Virus record (IMG/VR): IMGVR_UViG_3300027858_000017
Span: 1 to 35,087 of that record
Source of the DNA: a virus
Length of the DNA: 35,087 nucleotides
Strand: one strand, 5' to 3'
Shown: one piece after another, positions 23,478 to 31,078 of the stretch
Layout of the letters: each line of letters opens with the position of its first letter
Position numbering within the stretch: the first letter of the stretch is position 1
Notes under the pieces: model-generated
Seen by the model: the letters and a program-made list of their open reading frames with translations, nothing else
What the model was told of the DNA's origin: nothing
Databases searched by the model: none
Made by a program: the position numbers and the translations under genes

Positions 23478-24628
23478 GCGGATTGACACCAGAAGGATTT
23501 GATCGTAAAAGATTAGTTGATATAAAAATTGATATAGAAAACGCCTTGAAATTAGCGTTTGGCAACAACATAGACATCACACCCGAGAGCGGGTTTGGCC
23601 AATTTATTGGCATACTTAGCGAGGCTTTGTCGGATCAATGGGAAAGTCAAGAAAATGTTTACAATGCGCTATATCCATCAACGGCTCAGGGGAACCAACT
23701 GTCCAATGTTGTAATGTTTAATGGGATCAAACGACAAAAAGAAGTTTATTCTACTGTTGTCGGTACTTTGACAGGAGCTAAAAAGACTAAAATCCCGGCG
23801 GGGAGCAAGGCAAGCGTACAAAGTACCAGGGATTTTTTTGTGACCTTGACAGATTCGGAAATTCCTGAAAATGGCGTAACTTTTGTACCGTTGCAAAGCG
23901 AAACAGCGGGAGCAATTGAAGCCGTTGCCGGGACTTTAACAAAAATCGAAACCCCTATCTTTGGATGGGAATCTATAACTAATACATCCGATGCTTTTGT
24001 TGGGAAAACTGAGGAAACGGATACAGAGCTTAGGATCAGGCGAAGGGACTCCATATATGTTCTTGGCAACAATTTAGTTGACTCCTTATATGGTCAACTT
24101 TTGAGTCTGGACGGGGTCAAAGATGCAGTTGTAATCAGTAATGGCAGTGATATCGTAGTTGATGGCATACCACCACATCAATTTTTAGTCTCTATTATTG
24201 GCGGATCAGATGAGGAAATCGTCAAAACAATTTGGGCCAACACACCACAGGGTATAGCATCATTTGGAAATACAATGATAGAACATCCTGATATACAAGG
24301 ATATTTGCAGCCTGTAATGTTTACCCGCCCGTCCGAAGTCCCTATTTATTTTAAAATATATATTACGACAAATTATGTAGAATTTCACTGGACACAAATC
24401 CATGACATAAAACAAGCTATAGTAGATTATGGATTAAAAAATTTTAAGATTTCTGACGATGTGATCAGGACAGAATTTTTTACCCCGATAAATAGTATCC
24501 CGGGGATACTAACTATCGATTTAAAAATTGGATTAAATGCAATTGATATTAGTACAGACAACATATATATTAGTAATGATAAAATATCTATATATGACAT
24601 ATCTTGCGTGGAGGTATATGACATATGA
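23474..24628 (+). CDS. Baseplate J-like wedge protein
   Basis: 384 aa. Recognised by GFGQFIGILSEALSDQWESQENVYNALYPSTAQGNQLSNVVMFNGIKR, typical of baseplate J proteins ('p.sp.g.l.....e.......vy.a..p.tA.G..Ld......gi.R'). TELRIRRRDSI and VGWESITNTSDA-type segments also fit. The middle contains a DGVKDAVVISN module and a long C-terminal beta region. Overlaps neighbours at both ends (ATGA). Confidence 0.9.
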   Translation: MSGLTPEGFDRKRLVDIKIDIENALKLAFGNNIDITPESGFGQFIGILSEALSDQWESQENVYNALYPSTAQGNQLSNVVMFNGIKRQKEVYSTVVGTLTGAKKTKIPAGSKASVQSTRDFFVTLTDSEIPENGVTFVPLQSETAGAIEAVAGTLTKIETPIFGWESITNTSDAFVGKTEETDTELRIRRRDSIYVLGNNLVDSLYGQLLSLDGVKDAVVISNGSDIVVDGIPPHQFLVSIIGGSDEEIVKTIWANTPQGIASFGNTMIEHPDIQGYLQPVMFTRPSEVPIYFKIYITTNYVEFHWTQIHDIKQAIVDYGLKNFKISDDVIRTEFFTPINSIPGILTIDLKIGLNAIDISTDNIYISNDKISIYDISCVEVYDI

Positions 24629-25317
24629 CTGATAACCAAATCGTAAAAAAAGGAATTGACAGGCTCGTTTATCAATTCGAGAAAAGCGTTAAATTTCAAG
24701 AGTTTATTGCATCTTTCCTTAATGAATTCCAGGAATTATATAATTCTGAAAATCAATTATTAAAATATCGATATATTGATACAGCAGAAGGGGTACAACT
24801 TGACGGCATAGGCGAAATCGTTGGATTACCACGGCCAAAAATTGAAACTATTTTGGAAGCATTCGGATTTTTAGAAGACCCAACGGCGCTAGGCTTTGGG
24901 GATTTTTTTAACCCTGATGTTGGTGGCTATTTTTGGGACGGCATAAGCGGATCTTATATACTCGCTAGTGATAAGATTTATCGGATTTTGATTAAAGCGA
25001 AAATTTTAGAAAATCAAACGCCTATGAATGTAGATGATACAATACAAATTATCTCTAACATACTAATGGATACTGAAGTCGAGTATTATCTACAATCAAA
25101 TCTTCATCCTCGCTATTATATAGCCAGATATTTGGATAATTTTGAAATTGAGTTAGTATGCAGATTACCAATGTTAATTGGGTTAGGTGATGTTTGTTTT
25201 ATTTTGTGGACCCCTGACACAACTTTTTCATTTTTGGAAGATCCTGAAGGGCTGGGATTCGGTGATATAGATAACCCCGATGTGGGCGGTACTTGGGCAT
25301 CAATAATCGGGAAATAA
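24625..25317 (+). CDS. DUF2612 baseplate component with an internal repeat
   Basis: 230 aa. N-terminal region: YSENQLLKYRYIDTAEGVQLDGIGEIVGLPR-type segment (here LYNSENQLLKYRYIDTAEG, then VQLDGIGEIVGLPRP), the DUF2612 landmark 'a.G.qLd.iG.ivG..R'. The protein contains the same motif twice: FLEDPTALGFGDFFNPDVGG at about residues 83-102 and FLEDPEGLGFGDIDNPDVGG at about 203-222, the second at the C-terminus. This class links the wedge to the fibres. The fibre gene follows immediately. Confidence 0.8.
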   Translation: MTDNQIVKKGIDRLVYQFEKSVKFQEFIASFLNEFQELYNSENQLLKYRYIDTAEGVQLDGIGEIVGLPRPKIETILEAFGFLEDPTALGFGDFFNPDVGGYFWDGISGSYILASDKIYRILIKAKILENQTPMNVDDTIQIISNILMDTEVEYYLQSNLHPRYYIARYLDNFEIELVCRLPMLIGLGDVCFILWTPDTTFSFLEDPEGLGFGDIDNPDVGGTWASIIGK

Positions 25318-25331
25318 AAAGGAGCAAATAT

Positions 25332-28220
25332 ATGACAAAACCGGAAATTTTACCCGTATGGGACGAAACAAGAGTTAACACAAGAGAGCCAGACATCGAC
25401 CATCGAAATGATGGGTGGGTGTCACCTGGAGGGATACCCAGAAAGCCATCATATCAATATTTTAATTTTTGGCAAAATAACGTGTATAGATGGATTGATG
25501 AGATAAACAAGTCCGGAATTTTAAGCTATGATGCCTTGACAAACTATACGTCTAACAAGTCTTATGCTGTAGGGAAAAATGGGGATTTATATAGATGTCT
25601 TAAGAATAATGGGCCTGGTTCTTTCATAGTCGATCCCGTTTACGATAAAACCGGCACTTGGGAAACAATAGGGACAAGTCCCGGTGTGATCCCTGGCCCC
25701 GATATTTCTCCATCATTCCCGGCCAATCATAAAGATGGGTTAAGGTTAAATGATAACGCTGATTATAAAAATAGTTATATTGTATATCCTGGGGAGGCGC
25801 GGGATGATACAAACACGGAAAACATAAAATTTAACGAGGGAAACTATGAAACTATGTTAAAAACGACTGACCCATTCGTAACAGGCAATAGGCAAGGGTC
25901 TTTAGATTTTGGGTCAATTAGTATCAATAAATGGTATCATATTTTTATCATAAAAAATGTAGAAACGGATACAGTCGATTTTTTAATGAGTTTAGGGCCC
26001 AGGTATCCAGTATTGCCTAATGGGTTTACAAAAAAAAGATGGATAGGTGCAGTGTTGACTGATTCTAATAAAAATATCACCCCTTTTATTCAAAAAGGAA
26101 ATTGTTTTCTTTGGCGAAATATTGAAAAATTTGATGTGGACCGCACTGACTTGGGGACAGCGGCAAGACGGGCAATATTAAATACACCGTCCCATATTGA
26201 AACAATTGCACATATAAATTATAAATTCCACAAAGGAAAAAAGGCTTTTTTAGATATTTTTGATTGCTTTAGAACTAGACCTAGTAGTTTCAATCACCCA
26301 TTTGCACTTGGGATTGTCTCAGTAAGTGAGGATAAACAATTTACAAACGGATGGTTGAGTATACGCACAGATTCGAACCAGACAATAATGGTTGTATCGA
26401 GTGCCCAGGAATCAACTTTGCAAATTATTACTTTAGGTTGGGAAACAGACTTTAACCTCAGATATCAGTCCGGAGCATTACCGGGATTTGAAGAAGAGGA
26501 AGAAGAAGAAGAAGAAACAGGAGAAGAAGAACAAGAAGTAATGGATTATTATAAAATGATTGCAGAAATTGAAAAAAATATATGGGCATATTATAAAAAA
26601 ACCAGCACAAAAGAAAAGACAATAGAAGACATTAAGAAAACATTAAGGCGATATTTTGAAGAAAACACTAGCGGGAGTATTGAGAACGACGAGAAAGTTG
26701 TCAAACAAATTGAGAAAGACATCAGAGAATACTATAATAATCCATATTTAAGACCAGAGGAAGTAGTTGAGCAGATAAAAATGAATTTAGAAAAATATTT
26801 AAGAGGATCTTATCCTCAGGAAGAGGAGGAAGGAGAAGAAGGAGAAGAAGGAGAAGAAGGAGAAGAAAGCGGAGACATTGAAGAAAAAATGTATTATAAT
26901 ATCATGATGACGGCAATCGAAAAAAGCTTAAAAGAATATTTGTATGATGGGACAATCGGAAAAGACAAAGCAGTCGGAAGCATCAAAAAAAGCTTAAAAG
27001 AATATTTAAAAAAATATCCAAGAGAAAATGACAAAGCAAACGAAAAATTGGTTAATCAAATCGAGAAAAATATAAGGTCATATTTCAACAATGAATTTAT
27101 GAATAAAGAAGAAATAACTAAACAAATTAAGATAGATTTAAACAAATATTTGGAAAGATATTTTCAGCCAAAAATTGGAGAAAATATAAATTATGAAAAT
27201 CCGAAAAGAATTGAAAGTAACATTGAAGAACAAGCAAATAATGAAGGTTTGGAAAAAGTTGAAAGCAATGTTGAAAAGATGACAGATTATGATAAGATAG
27301 TTAAAGAAATTGAAAGCAGTATTAGAAAATATTTTGAAAAAAAACCAGATGGGATTGAAGAACGAGAACGGGAAGATCAGGAAGAGCAAGAAGAACAGAA
27401 AGAACAGAAAGAGCAAGAGAAAGAAGAACAAAAACAAATAGAAAAAGAACAAAAGATTGAAACAAAACCAGTTTATGACAAAATAATCGGAGAAATTGAA
27501 AGCAGTATAAGAAAATATTTTGATAAAAAGCAAGAGCCAGACGAAATTGAAGAACAAGAGCAGGCAGAACAGAAAAAAGAAACAGAGCAGGAAAGACAAG
27601 AACGAAAACGAATAGAAAAAGAACAGAGGCAAGAGCAGGAAAAAAGAGAGCAAGAGAAAAGGAAAAAACAGGAACAAGAAAAAAAGGAGCAGAAGAAAAA
27701 AGCAGAGCAAGAAAAACAGGAACGAAAACAAATAGAAAAAGAAATAATAAAAAAGCAGGAGGAAAAAGAAAAAGAAATAAGAAAAGAAGAAGAACGAGAA
27801 AAACAAGAACAGAAACAAAGAGAGCAAGAGATAAGGAAAGAAGAGGAACAAGAGAAAAAAGAGCAGAAGAAAAAAATAGAACAGGAAAAACAGAAGCAAA
27901 AACAAATAGAGAAAGAACGAAAACAAGAACAAGAAAAAAGAGAGCAAGAAAAAAGAAAAAAAGAGGAGCAAGAGAAAAAGGAGCAAAAGAAAAAAGCAGA
28001 GCAAGAAAAACAAGAACAAAAACGAATAGAGCAAGAAAAAAGAAAAGAGCAAGAGAAGAGAGAACAAGAAAAAAGAAAAGAAGAGGAATTGAAAAAACAA
28101 GAACAAAAACAAAGAGAAAAAGATAGAGAAAAGCGAAAAAAAGAGCAGGAGAAAAGAGAAAAAGAGAGAGAAAAAGAGAGAGAAAAAAGAGAACAAGAAC
28201 GAGAAAAGCAAAAAAGATAG
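25332..28220 (+). CDS. Tail fibre with a repeat-built, highly charged helical C-terminal half
   Basis: 962 aa from ATG 25332 (AAGGAG upstream). Residues 1-385: a fibre N-terminus with WVSPGGIPRKPSYQYFNFWQN, then a small aromatic, possibly carbohydrate-binding element with YTSNKSYAVGKNGDLYRCLKNN, and a beta-rich head domain. From residue 386 the composition changes. An E-rich linker leads to ten copies of a 15-residue helix, consensus IxxxIexxIxxYfxx, at about 409, 430, 456, 478, 525, 547, 573, 595, 656 and 718. The first eight form two four-helix modules with nearly equal spacings (21/26/22 and 22/26/22). A GEE-repeat linker at 497-515 separates them. Residues 733-962 are almost only E, K, Q and R. 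It may form a long single helix or coiled coil. It follows the baseplate, so a fibre role is likely; the C-terminal function is unknown. Confidence 0.82.
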   Translation: MTKPEILPVWDETRVNTREPDIDHRNDGWVSPGGIPRKPSYQYFNFWQNNVYRWIDEINKSGILSYDALTNYTSNKSYAVGKNGDLYRCLKNNGPGSFIVDPVYDKTGTWETIGTSPGVIPGPDISPSFPANHKDGLRLNDNADYKNSYIVYPGEARDDTNTENIKFNEGNYETMLKTTDPFVTGNRQGSLDFGSISINKWYHIFIIKNVETDTVDFLMSLGPRYPVLPNGFTKKRWIGAVLTDSNKNITPFIQKGNCFLWRNIEKFDVDRTDLGTAARRAILNTPSHIETIAHINYKFHKGKKAFLDIFDCFRTRPSSFNHPFALGIVSVSEDKQFTNGWLSIRTDSNQTIMVVSSAQESTLQIITLGWETDFNLRYQSGALPGFEEEEEEEEETGEEEQEVMDYYKMIAEIEKNIWAYYKKTSTKEKTIEDIKKTLRRYFEENTSGSIENDEKVVKQIEKDIREYYNNPYLRPEEVVEQIKMNLEKYLRGSYPQEEEEGEEGEEGEEGEESGDIEEKMYYNIMMTAIEKSLKEYLYDGTIGKDKAVGSIKKSLKEYLKKYPRENDKANEKLVNQIEKNIRSYFNNEFMNKEEITKQIKIDLNKYLERYFQPKIGENINYENPKRIESNIEEQANNEGLEKVESNVEKMTDYDKIVKEIESSIRKYFEKKPDGIEEREREDQEEQEEQKEQKEQEKEEQKQIEKEQKIETKPVYDKIIGEIESSIRKYFDKKQEPDEIEEQEQAEQKKETEQERQERKRIEKEQRQEQEKREQEKRKKQEQEKKEQKKKAEQEKQERKQIEKEIIKKQEEKEKEIRKEEEREKQEQKQREQEIRKEEEQEKKEQKKKIEQEKQKQKQIEKERKQEQEKREQEKRKKEEQEKKEQKKKAEQEKQEQKRIEQEKRKEQEKREQEKRKEEELKKQEQKQREKDREKRKKEQEKREKEREKEREKREQEREKQKR
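26832..26867 (+). repeat. Four perfect copies of GGAGAAGAA (coding GEE)
   Basis: Four exact 9-bp units at 26832, 26841, 26850 and 26859 inside the fibre gene, encoding the linker between the two four-helix modules. Likely to vary in number by slippage. Confidence 0.85.
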
Positions 28221-28257
28221 AGAAAAAGGAACAGCAGAAAGACCAAAAGAAAAAAAA
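27357..28257 (+). other. Strongly purine-biased tract
   Basis: About 900 bases in which the plus strand is made almost only of A and G, with scattered C in CAA/CAG codons and few T. It encodes the charged tail of the fibre and continues past its stop. The opposite strand therefore shows long artificial frames of F, L, S and C. Tracts of this kind can form triplex or R-loop structures. Confidence 0.7.
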
Positions 28258-28295
28258 ATAAGCTCATCTAAAACATCATAAAGAGAATTTTATAT

Positions 28296-28637
28296 ATGAA
28301 TAAATTTTTAATGTTTAACCCAACTGACCCGTTGATGCTAAATTTGCAAATAATTACCATCACTATCGCGGTTATCAGCGGGATCGTCCTGGTGTTAAAA
28401 TGGTTAGGGATTATATCTATGGATAAAAATATAAAATTTGGGCATAGGGGTTCTTTATCGAGCACGGAAACCCTTGAAAATATTAAAAATTTACAGAAAG
28501 AAAAACAAGATATAAAATTATGCGATGTTAAAACTGCAAACTTTGAAAAAATATTACAGGAAATAAAAAACGAACAGCTACATCAAAGGCACATGCTTGC
28601 GACTATAGCCGGCAAAATAGGCATACATCTTCAATAA
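28296..28637 (+). CDS. Single-pass membrane protein with a coiled-coil tail (113 aa)
   Basis: ATG 28296. One transmembrane segment at about residues 18-38 (IITITIAVISGIVLVLKWL). It is followed by a short basic region and a helical tail with LENIKNLQKEKQDIKL and NFEKILQEIKNEQLHQRHML. It sits between the fibre gene and the small protein cluster before the endolysin, where phages commonly keep holins or spanins. One helix plus a long charged tail would suit a spanin-like or accessory lysis protein more than a classical holin. The topology cannot be decided from the sequence, and no family was recognised. Confidence 0.65.
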   Translation: MNKFLMFNPTDPLMLNLQIITITIAVISGIVLVLKWLGIISMDKNIKFGHRGSLSSTETLENIKNLQKEKQDIKLCDVKTANFEKILQEIKNEQLHQRHMLATIAGKIGIHLQ

Positions 28638-28730
28638 TAAAAATAAACAAAAAGCTTTACAAACAAGAAAAAGTTGTATATATTTGCAGGTGTTAATAAT
28701 AAACATGTTGTTTTTTTTAAAGAGTTGATA

Positions 28731-29192
28731 ATGCAGATAAAATGGATAATCACAATATCACAGTCTAAAATAGCGCAAATTGTATGGAGGTTTGGTCGTC
28801 CAGTATTTGTAAGGATAGCAAAAAAATCAGGAAATAGTTTTGACAATACATTTGTATTTTTGATGGATATGCTGATACCAGCAAAACAAAAAAAAACACC
28901 AAATAAAAAAAAGGAGGGAAAGGGAAAAAAGGAAGGTGGCAAAGATAAAAATAATCTAATAAAGGAGGAAGAATCAATGGAACGTGGAGACGTAAGGAAA
29001 GGAATGGGAGAAATGGATGTCGTGAAAAATTTCTTTACACCTGCAATACTAAAATCATCGCATATTGTGCAGGCAGCCTGGAAAATTTTGCGCCCCTTGT
29101 TGGCGGTACCGGCAGGAATTACACGCAACGAGCTTGACGACAAACTAGTTGCTTTAATCGATGACATATTAGACATTGATTATAATGATTAA
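28731..29192 (+). CDS. In-frame fusion of two copies of a small repeated protein (153 aa)
   Basis: From ATG 28731 the frame encodes a first divergent copy (SKIAQIVWRFGRPVF, NSFDNTFVFLMDML). A lysine and glycine-rich linker rich in K, G and E follows, and then a second copy (SSHIVQAAWKILRPLL, NELDDKLVALIDDI). The same pattern is found a third time in the separate gene 29228-29440. The shared pattern is 'S.i.q..W...RP.........n.lDd....l.d.i'. A strong ribosome site and ATG at 28977 lie inside, so the second copy can be made alone. A TTG at 28674 would add 19 residues but has no support. Its function is unknown. Confidence 0.55.
   Translation: MQIKWIITISQSKIAQIVWRFGRPVFVRIAKKSGNSFDNTFVFLMDMLIPAKQKKTPNKKKEGKGKKEGGKDKNNLIKEEESMERGDVRKGMGEMDVVKNFFTPAILKSSHIVQAAWKILRPLLAVPAGITRNELDDKLVALIDDILDIDYND
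28977..29192 (+). CDS. 71-aa repeated small protein, second copy, with its own start
   Basis: AAAGGAGG at 28961-28968 lies eight bases before ATG 28977, the best ribosome site of the area. The 71-aa product aligns along its whole length with the 70-aa product of 29228-29440: MDVVKNFFTPAILKSSHIVQ against MEVIQKFFDPAILRSSIVAQ, and VPAGITRNELDDK against IPAGMTHNELDDK. It shares its frame with a longer reading that starts at 28731. No transmembrane segment is evident. The amphipathic, proline-containing helix followed by an acidic end does not match a family I know. It is located before the amidase. Confidence 0.7.
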   Translation: MERGDVRKGMGEMDVVKNFFTPAILKSSHIVQAAWKILRPLLAVPAGITRNELDDKLVALIDDILDIDYND

Positions 29193-29227
29193 TTAATTAA
29201 TTTTATTAAAAAAAAAGGAGACAAAAA

Positions 29228-29440
29228 ATGGCAGAAGAAAAAGGACTAATGGAAAGAATGTATGATATGGAAGTTATCCAAAAATTTTTTGACCCGGCCA
29301 TATTGAGGTCGTCAATAGTTGCGCAGACAATATGGAAAGCACTCAGACCTTTGCTTGCTATACCGGCAGGCATGACACATAATGAGCTGGACGATAAGAT
29401 TATAGATTTTTTGGACAATATCATAGATATCAACAGTTAA
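29228..29440 (+). CDS. 70-aa repeated small protein, third copy
   Basis: ATG 29228 follows AAAAAAGGAGAC. It is a clear paralogue of the 28977 gene, with the same order: acidic start (MAEEKGLMERMYD), FFDPAIL helix, W..LRPLLAIPAG, NELDDKIIDFLDNI. The two genes are 35 bases apart. They are probably the result of tandem duplication, kept because of dosage or because the two products assemble together. No signal peptide, transmembrane helix or catalytic motif is visible. Its place between membrane protein and amidase suggests a role in lysis or in a late structure. The evidence is positional only. Confidence 0.72.
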   Translation: MAEEKGLMERMYDMEVIQKFFDPAILRSSIVAQTIWKALRPLLAIPAGMTHNELDDKIIDFLDNIIDINS

Positions 29441-29483
29441 ACAAAAAGTTTATTATTTTTATTGATAATTCATGGGTTATTAA

Positions 29484-29531
29484 AAAAAAATGGTATGGTA
29501 TACTGGTTTTAATATGCCATATCATTTTTTT
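29484..29531 (+). terminator. Hairpin with A/T runs just before the endolysin start
   Basis: AAAAAAATGGTATGG (29484-29498) pairs with CCATATCATTTTTTT (29517-29531) over 15 bp with one G-U pair. It looks like a bidirectional terminator and covers the earlier possible starts of the amidase. It may reduce readthrough into the lysis gene. Confidence 0.68.
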
Positions 29532-29543
29532 AAAAAAAAAATA

Positions 29544-30107
29544 ATGGAAACTATATGCATTGACCCAGGCCACGGCGGCCAAGATTTTGGCGCGGTATAT
29601 GGCGATAAAAATGATTATGTCGCCGAAAAAAATTTTAATTTGTCTATTTCTTTTTTTTTGCTGTATGAATTAATGTTGACAGGTTATCATGTGATCATGA
29701 CAAGATCAACAGACGAAACATTGTCTTTATATGATAGATGCATGATAGCCAATAAAAACAAGTGTGATTTGTTTATATCAATACATGGTGACGCCTTCGG
29801 CGATCCCAGCGTCTCAGGATCAACAACCCATATTTCGAAAAATGCAAGTGTTGAAGCGGAACAAATAGCTTGTTTGATTAACGATGAATTTAAAATCGCA
29901 TTTCCATCGCGAAAAAATAGGGGCACAAAAAAGTCAAATTTTTATGTGCTTAAGCATACTCAAATGTCGGCTGTTTTAGTTGAGTGTGATTTTTTAAGTA
30001 ATCCAAAATCTCGTAGATTTTTAAAAAAGCCAGAAAATCAGATGGCTATAGCCAAATCTATATGTCACGCTGTTTCACAATACACTGAGACCAATAAATC
30101 GCATTGA
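29544..30107 (+). CDS. Endolysin: N-acetylmuramoyl-L-alanine amidase (Amidase_3)
   Basis: 187 aa from ATG 29544. It cleaves the bond between N-acetylmuramic acid and the stem peptide. Zinc and catalytic residues are visible: CIDPGHGG (H10), VAEKNF (E28), FISIHGDAF (H81) and VLVECDFLSN (E147, the likely catalytic acid). There is no signal peptide or cell-wall binding domain, so release through a holin or other membrane pore is expected. The start at 29544 is chosen because the domain begins right there. The hairpin at 29484-29531 covers the possible start at 29490 and also overlaps ATG 29514. No Shine-Dalgarno site precedes it, which is unusual for the window and may mean low or controlled translation. 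Confidence 0.9.
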   Translation: METICIDPGHGGQDFGAVYGDKNDYVAEKNFNLSISFFLLYELMLTGYHVIMTRSTDETLSLYDRCMIANKNKCDLFISIHGDAFGDPSVSGSTTHISKNASVEAEQIACLINDEFKIAFPSRKNRGTKKSNFYVLKHTQMSAVLVECDFLSNPKSRRFLKKPENQMAIAKSICHAVSQYTETNKSH

Positions 30108-30137
30108 TCGTTAACAATATATTTTAAATTTTGTATC

Positions 30138-30572
30138 ATGGAAAAAAATATAAAATATAAAAAAGGTTTTAAAAATCAGTTAGCAAATGACTACGAAATT
30201 GAGATAGCGCTTGATTTGCCTAAATTTTATAGGACAGAACAGAAATATATAACACTTAGTTATAATACACCAAACAAAGCAAATTTAAAAATATCTAAAG
30301 GTTATGCTTGGGACGGGGCATCAGGGCCAACATGGGATGATAAAAAAAATACTAGAGCGTCTCTTGTCCACGATGCCTTGTACCAATTGATGCGGTTTAG
30401 AAAACTTGATCGCAACTACAGAAAATCCGTTGATATAATTTTTTTGAGAATATGCCTTGAAGACAAAATGTGTATAATTAGATCTTATTATTATTACTTT
30501 GCGATCAGACTTTTTGCTCGATTTGCAACAAGTCCAAGAAATAAAAAAAAGGTTATATCCGCCCCTGTTTAA
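30138..30572 (+). CDS. DUF1353 family phage protein
   Basis: 144 aa. The signature GYAWDGASGPTWDDKKNTRASLVHDALYQLMR (about residues 55-86) is the DUF1353 hallmark, with W-D-G-A-S and the conserved SLVHDALY helix that has a histidine and an aspartate. The rest is helical with an aromatic run (SYYYYFAIRLFARFA). Such genes are commonly found next to endolysin genes in phages; their biochemical function is not established. It has no clear ribosome site. Its stop codon lies in the loop of a terminator. Confidence 0.82.
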   Translation: MEKNIKYKKGFKNQLANDYEIEIALDLPKFYRTEQKYITLSYNTPNKANLKISKGYAWDGASGPTWDDKKNTRASLVHDALYQLMRFRKLDRNYRKSVDIIFLRICLEDKMCIIRSYYYYFAIRLFARFATSPRNKKKVISAPV

Positions 30573-30588
30573 GGAAATATAACCTTTT
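30547..30588 (+). terminator. Bidirectional terminator between converging genes
   Basis: AAAAGGTTATAT (30547-30558) pairs perfectly with ATATAACCTTTT (30577-30588), 12 bp, with the DUF1353 stop TAA (30570-30572) in the loop. It separates the plus-strand late region from the minus-strand accessory operon. Confidence 0.75.
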
Positions 30589-30594
30589 AATGCT

Positions 30595-30628
30595 GTGATT
30601 TGATTTAAAAACAATAGGGTTTTTTTAT
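30595..30628 (-). repeat. 3'-flank repeat, copy next to paralogue 1
   Basis: Contains the 16-mer ATTTAAAAACAATAGG (30603-30618), also at 32128-32143, with similar flanks on both sides. On the minus strand it reads AAAAAC, CCTATT, GTTTTT, a weak hairpin that could end the minus-strand transcript. It lies directly after the stop of the last gene of that operon. Confidence 0.65.
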
Positions 30629-30629
30629 C

Positions 30630-31028
30630 CTACATATGCCAGGTTAATGGGTATCCTGCTTTTTCCCAGTCTTTCAAAGCCTGATCCCAGTTAATAACAT
30701 GTTGAGCTATAATTTTTATGTCCCCTGTTTTAAGATTTTTTTCAATCTCGAAATCCGGAAAGACATATTTATTGAAGCCGTGATCATCAACAATGACTTT
30801 GATACAACTTGTTTTTTTAAATTTGCCACTAGCAATAGCCAGCTTTTCCGATATTTCAATTTCAGGATTTTGACTGATGGCGTGTATTTTCCCAGGTATT
30901 TTATCAAGGCTAAGGCTTGAGTCGTCAATTTCGTTTCGTATTTTTGCAACATAATCTAACCCGATATTTTCTTCTTCTTTAGATACTGCATAATACCGCA
31001 CAGCAGAAAATTTTATTGTTAATTTCAT
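30630..31028 (-). CDS. Accessory paralogue 1 (132 aa, unrecognised family)
   Basis: Minus strand, ATG 31028, preceded by AAGGGG. One of three closely related proteins in this operon. Shared pattern: M(K/E)L.I.F.A, then AVSK, GLDYVAKIR, LSLDKIPG.I, ISEKLAIASG.FKKT.YI.VIV.D.G.NKYVFPDFEIEKN..TGD, and a final LKDWEKAG.PL.W. It is small, mixed alpha-beta, without signal, membrane segment, zinc site or catalytic motif. I do not recognise the family. The position in a promoter-driven minus-strand cassette between lysis and early regulation is typical of moron or anti-defence genes; the role is not shown. This copy differs most from the other two in the last third (INWDQALKDW in place of IDCEQVLKDW). 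Confidence 0.78.
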   Translation of the reverse strand: MKLTIKFSAVRYYAVSKEEENIGLDYVAKIRNEIDDSSLSLDKIPGKIHAISQNPEIEISEKLAIASGKFKKTSCIKVIVDDHGFNKYVFPDFEIEKNLKTGDIKIIAQHVINWDQALKDWEKAGYPLTWHM

Positions 31029-31078
31029 TTTTTCCCCTTTTTGTTTTTTTTTTATTTTGTTATTTTTTTTTCTATTGA

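Noticed and set aside
27138-28267. Two long minus-strand frames opposite the fibre gene (357 and 264 codons)
   Set aside because: They are made almost only of F, L, S and C and mirror the purine-rich coding strand. They lack ribosome sites and protein-like composition.
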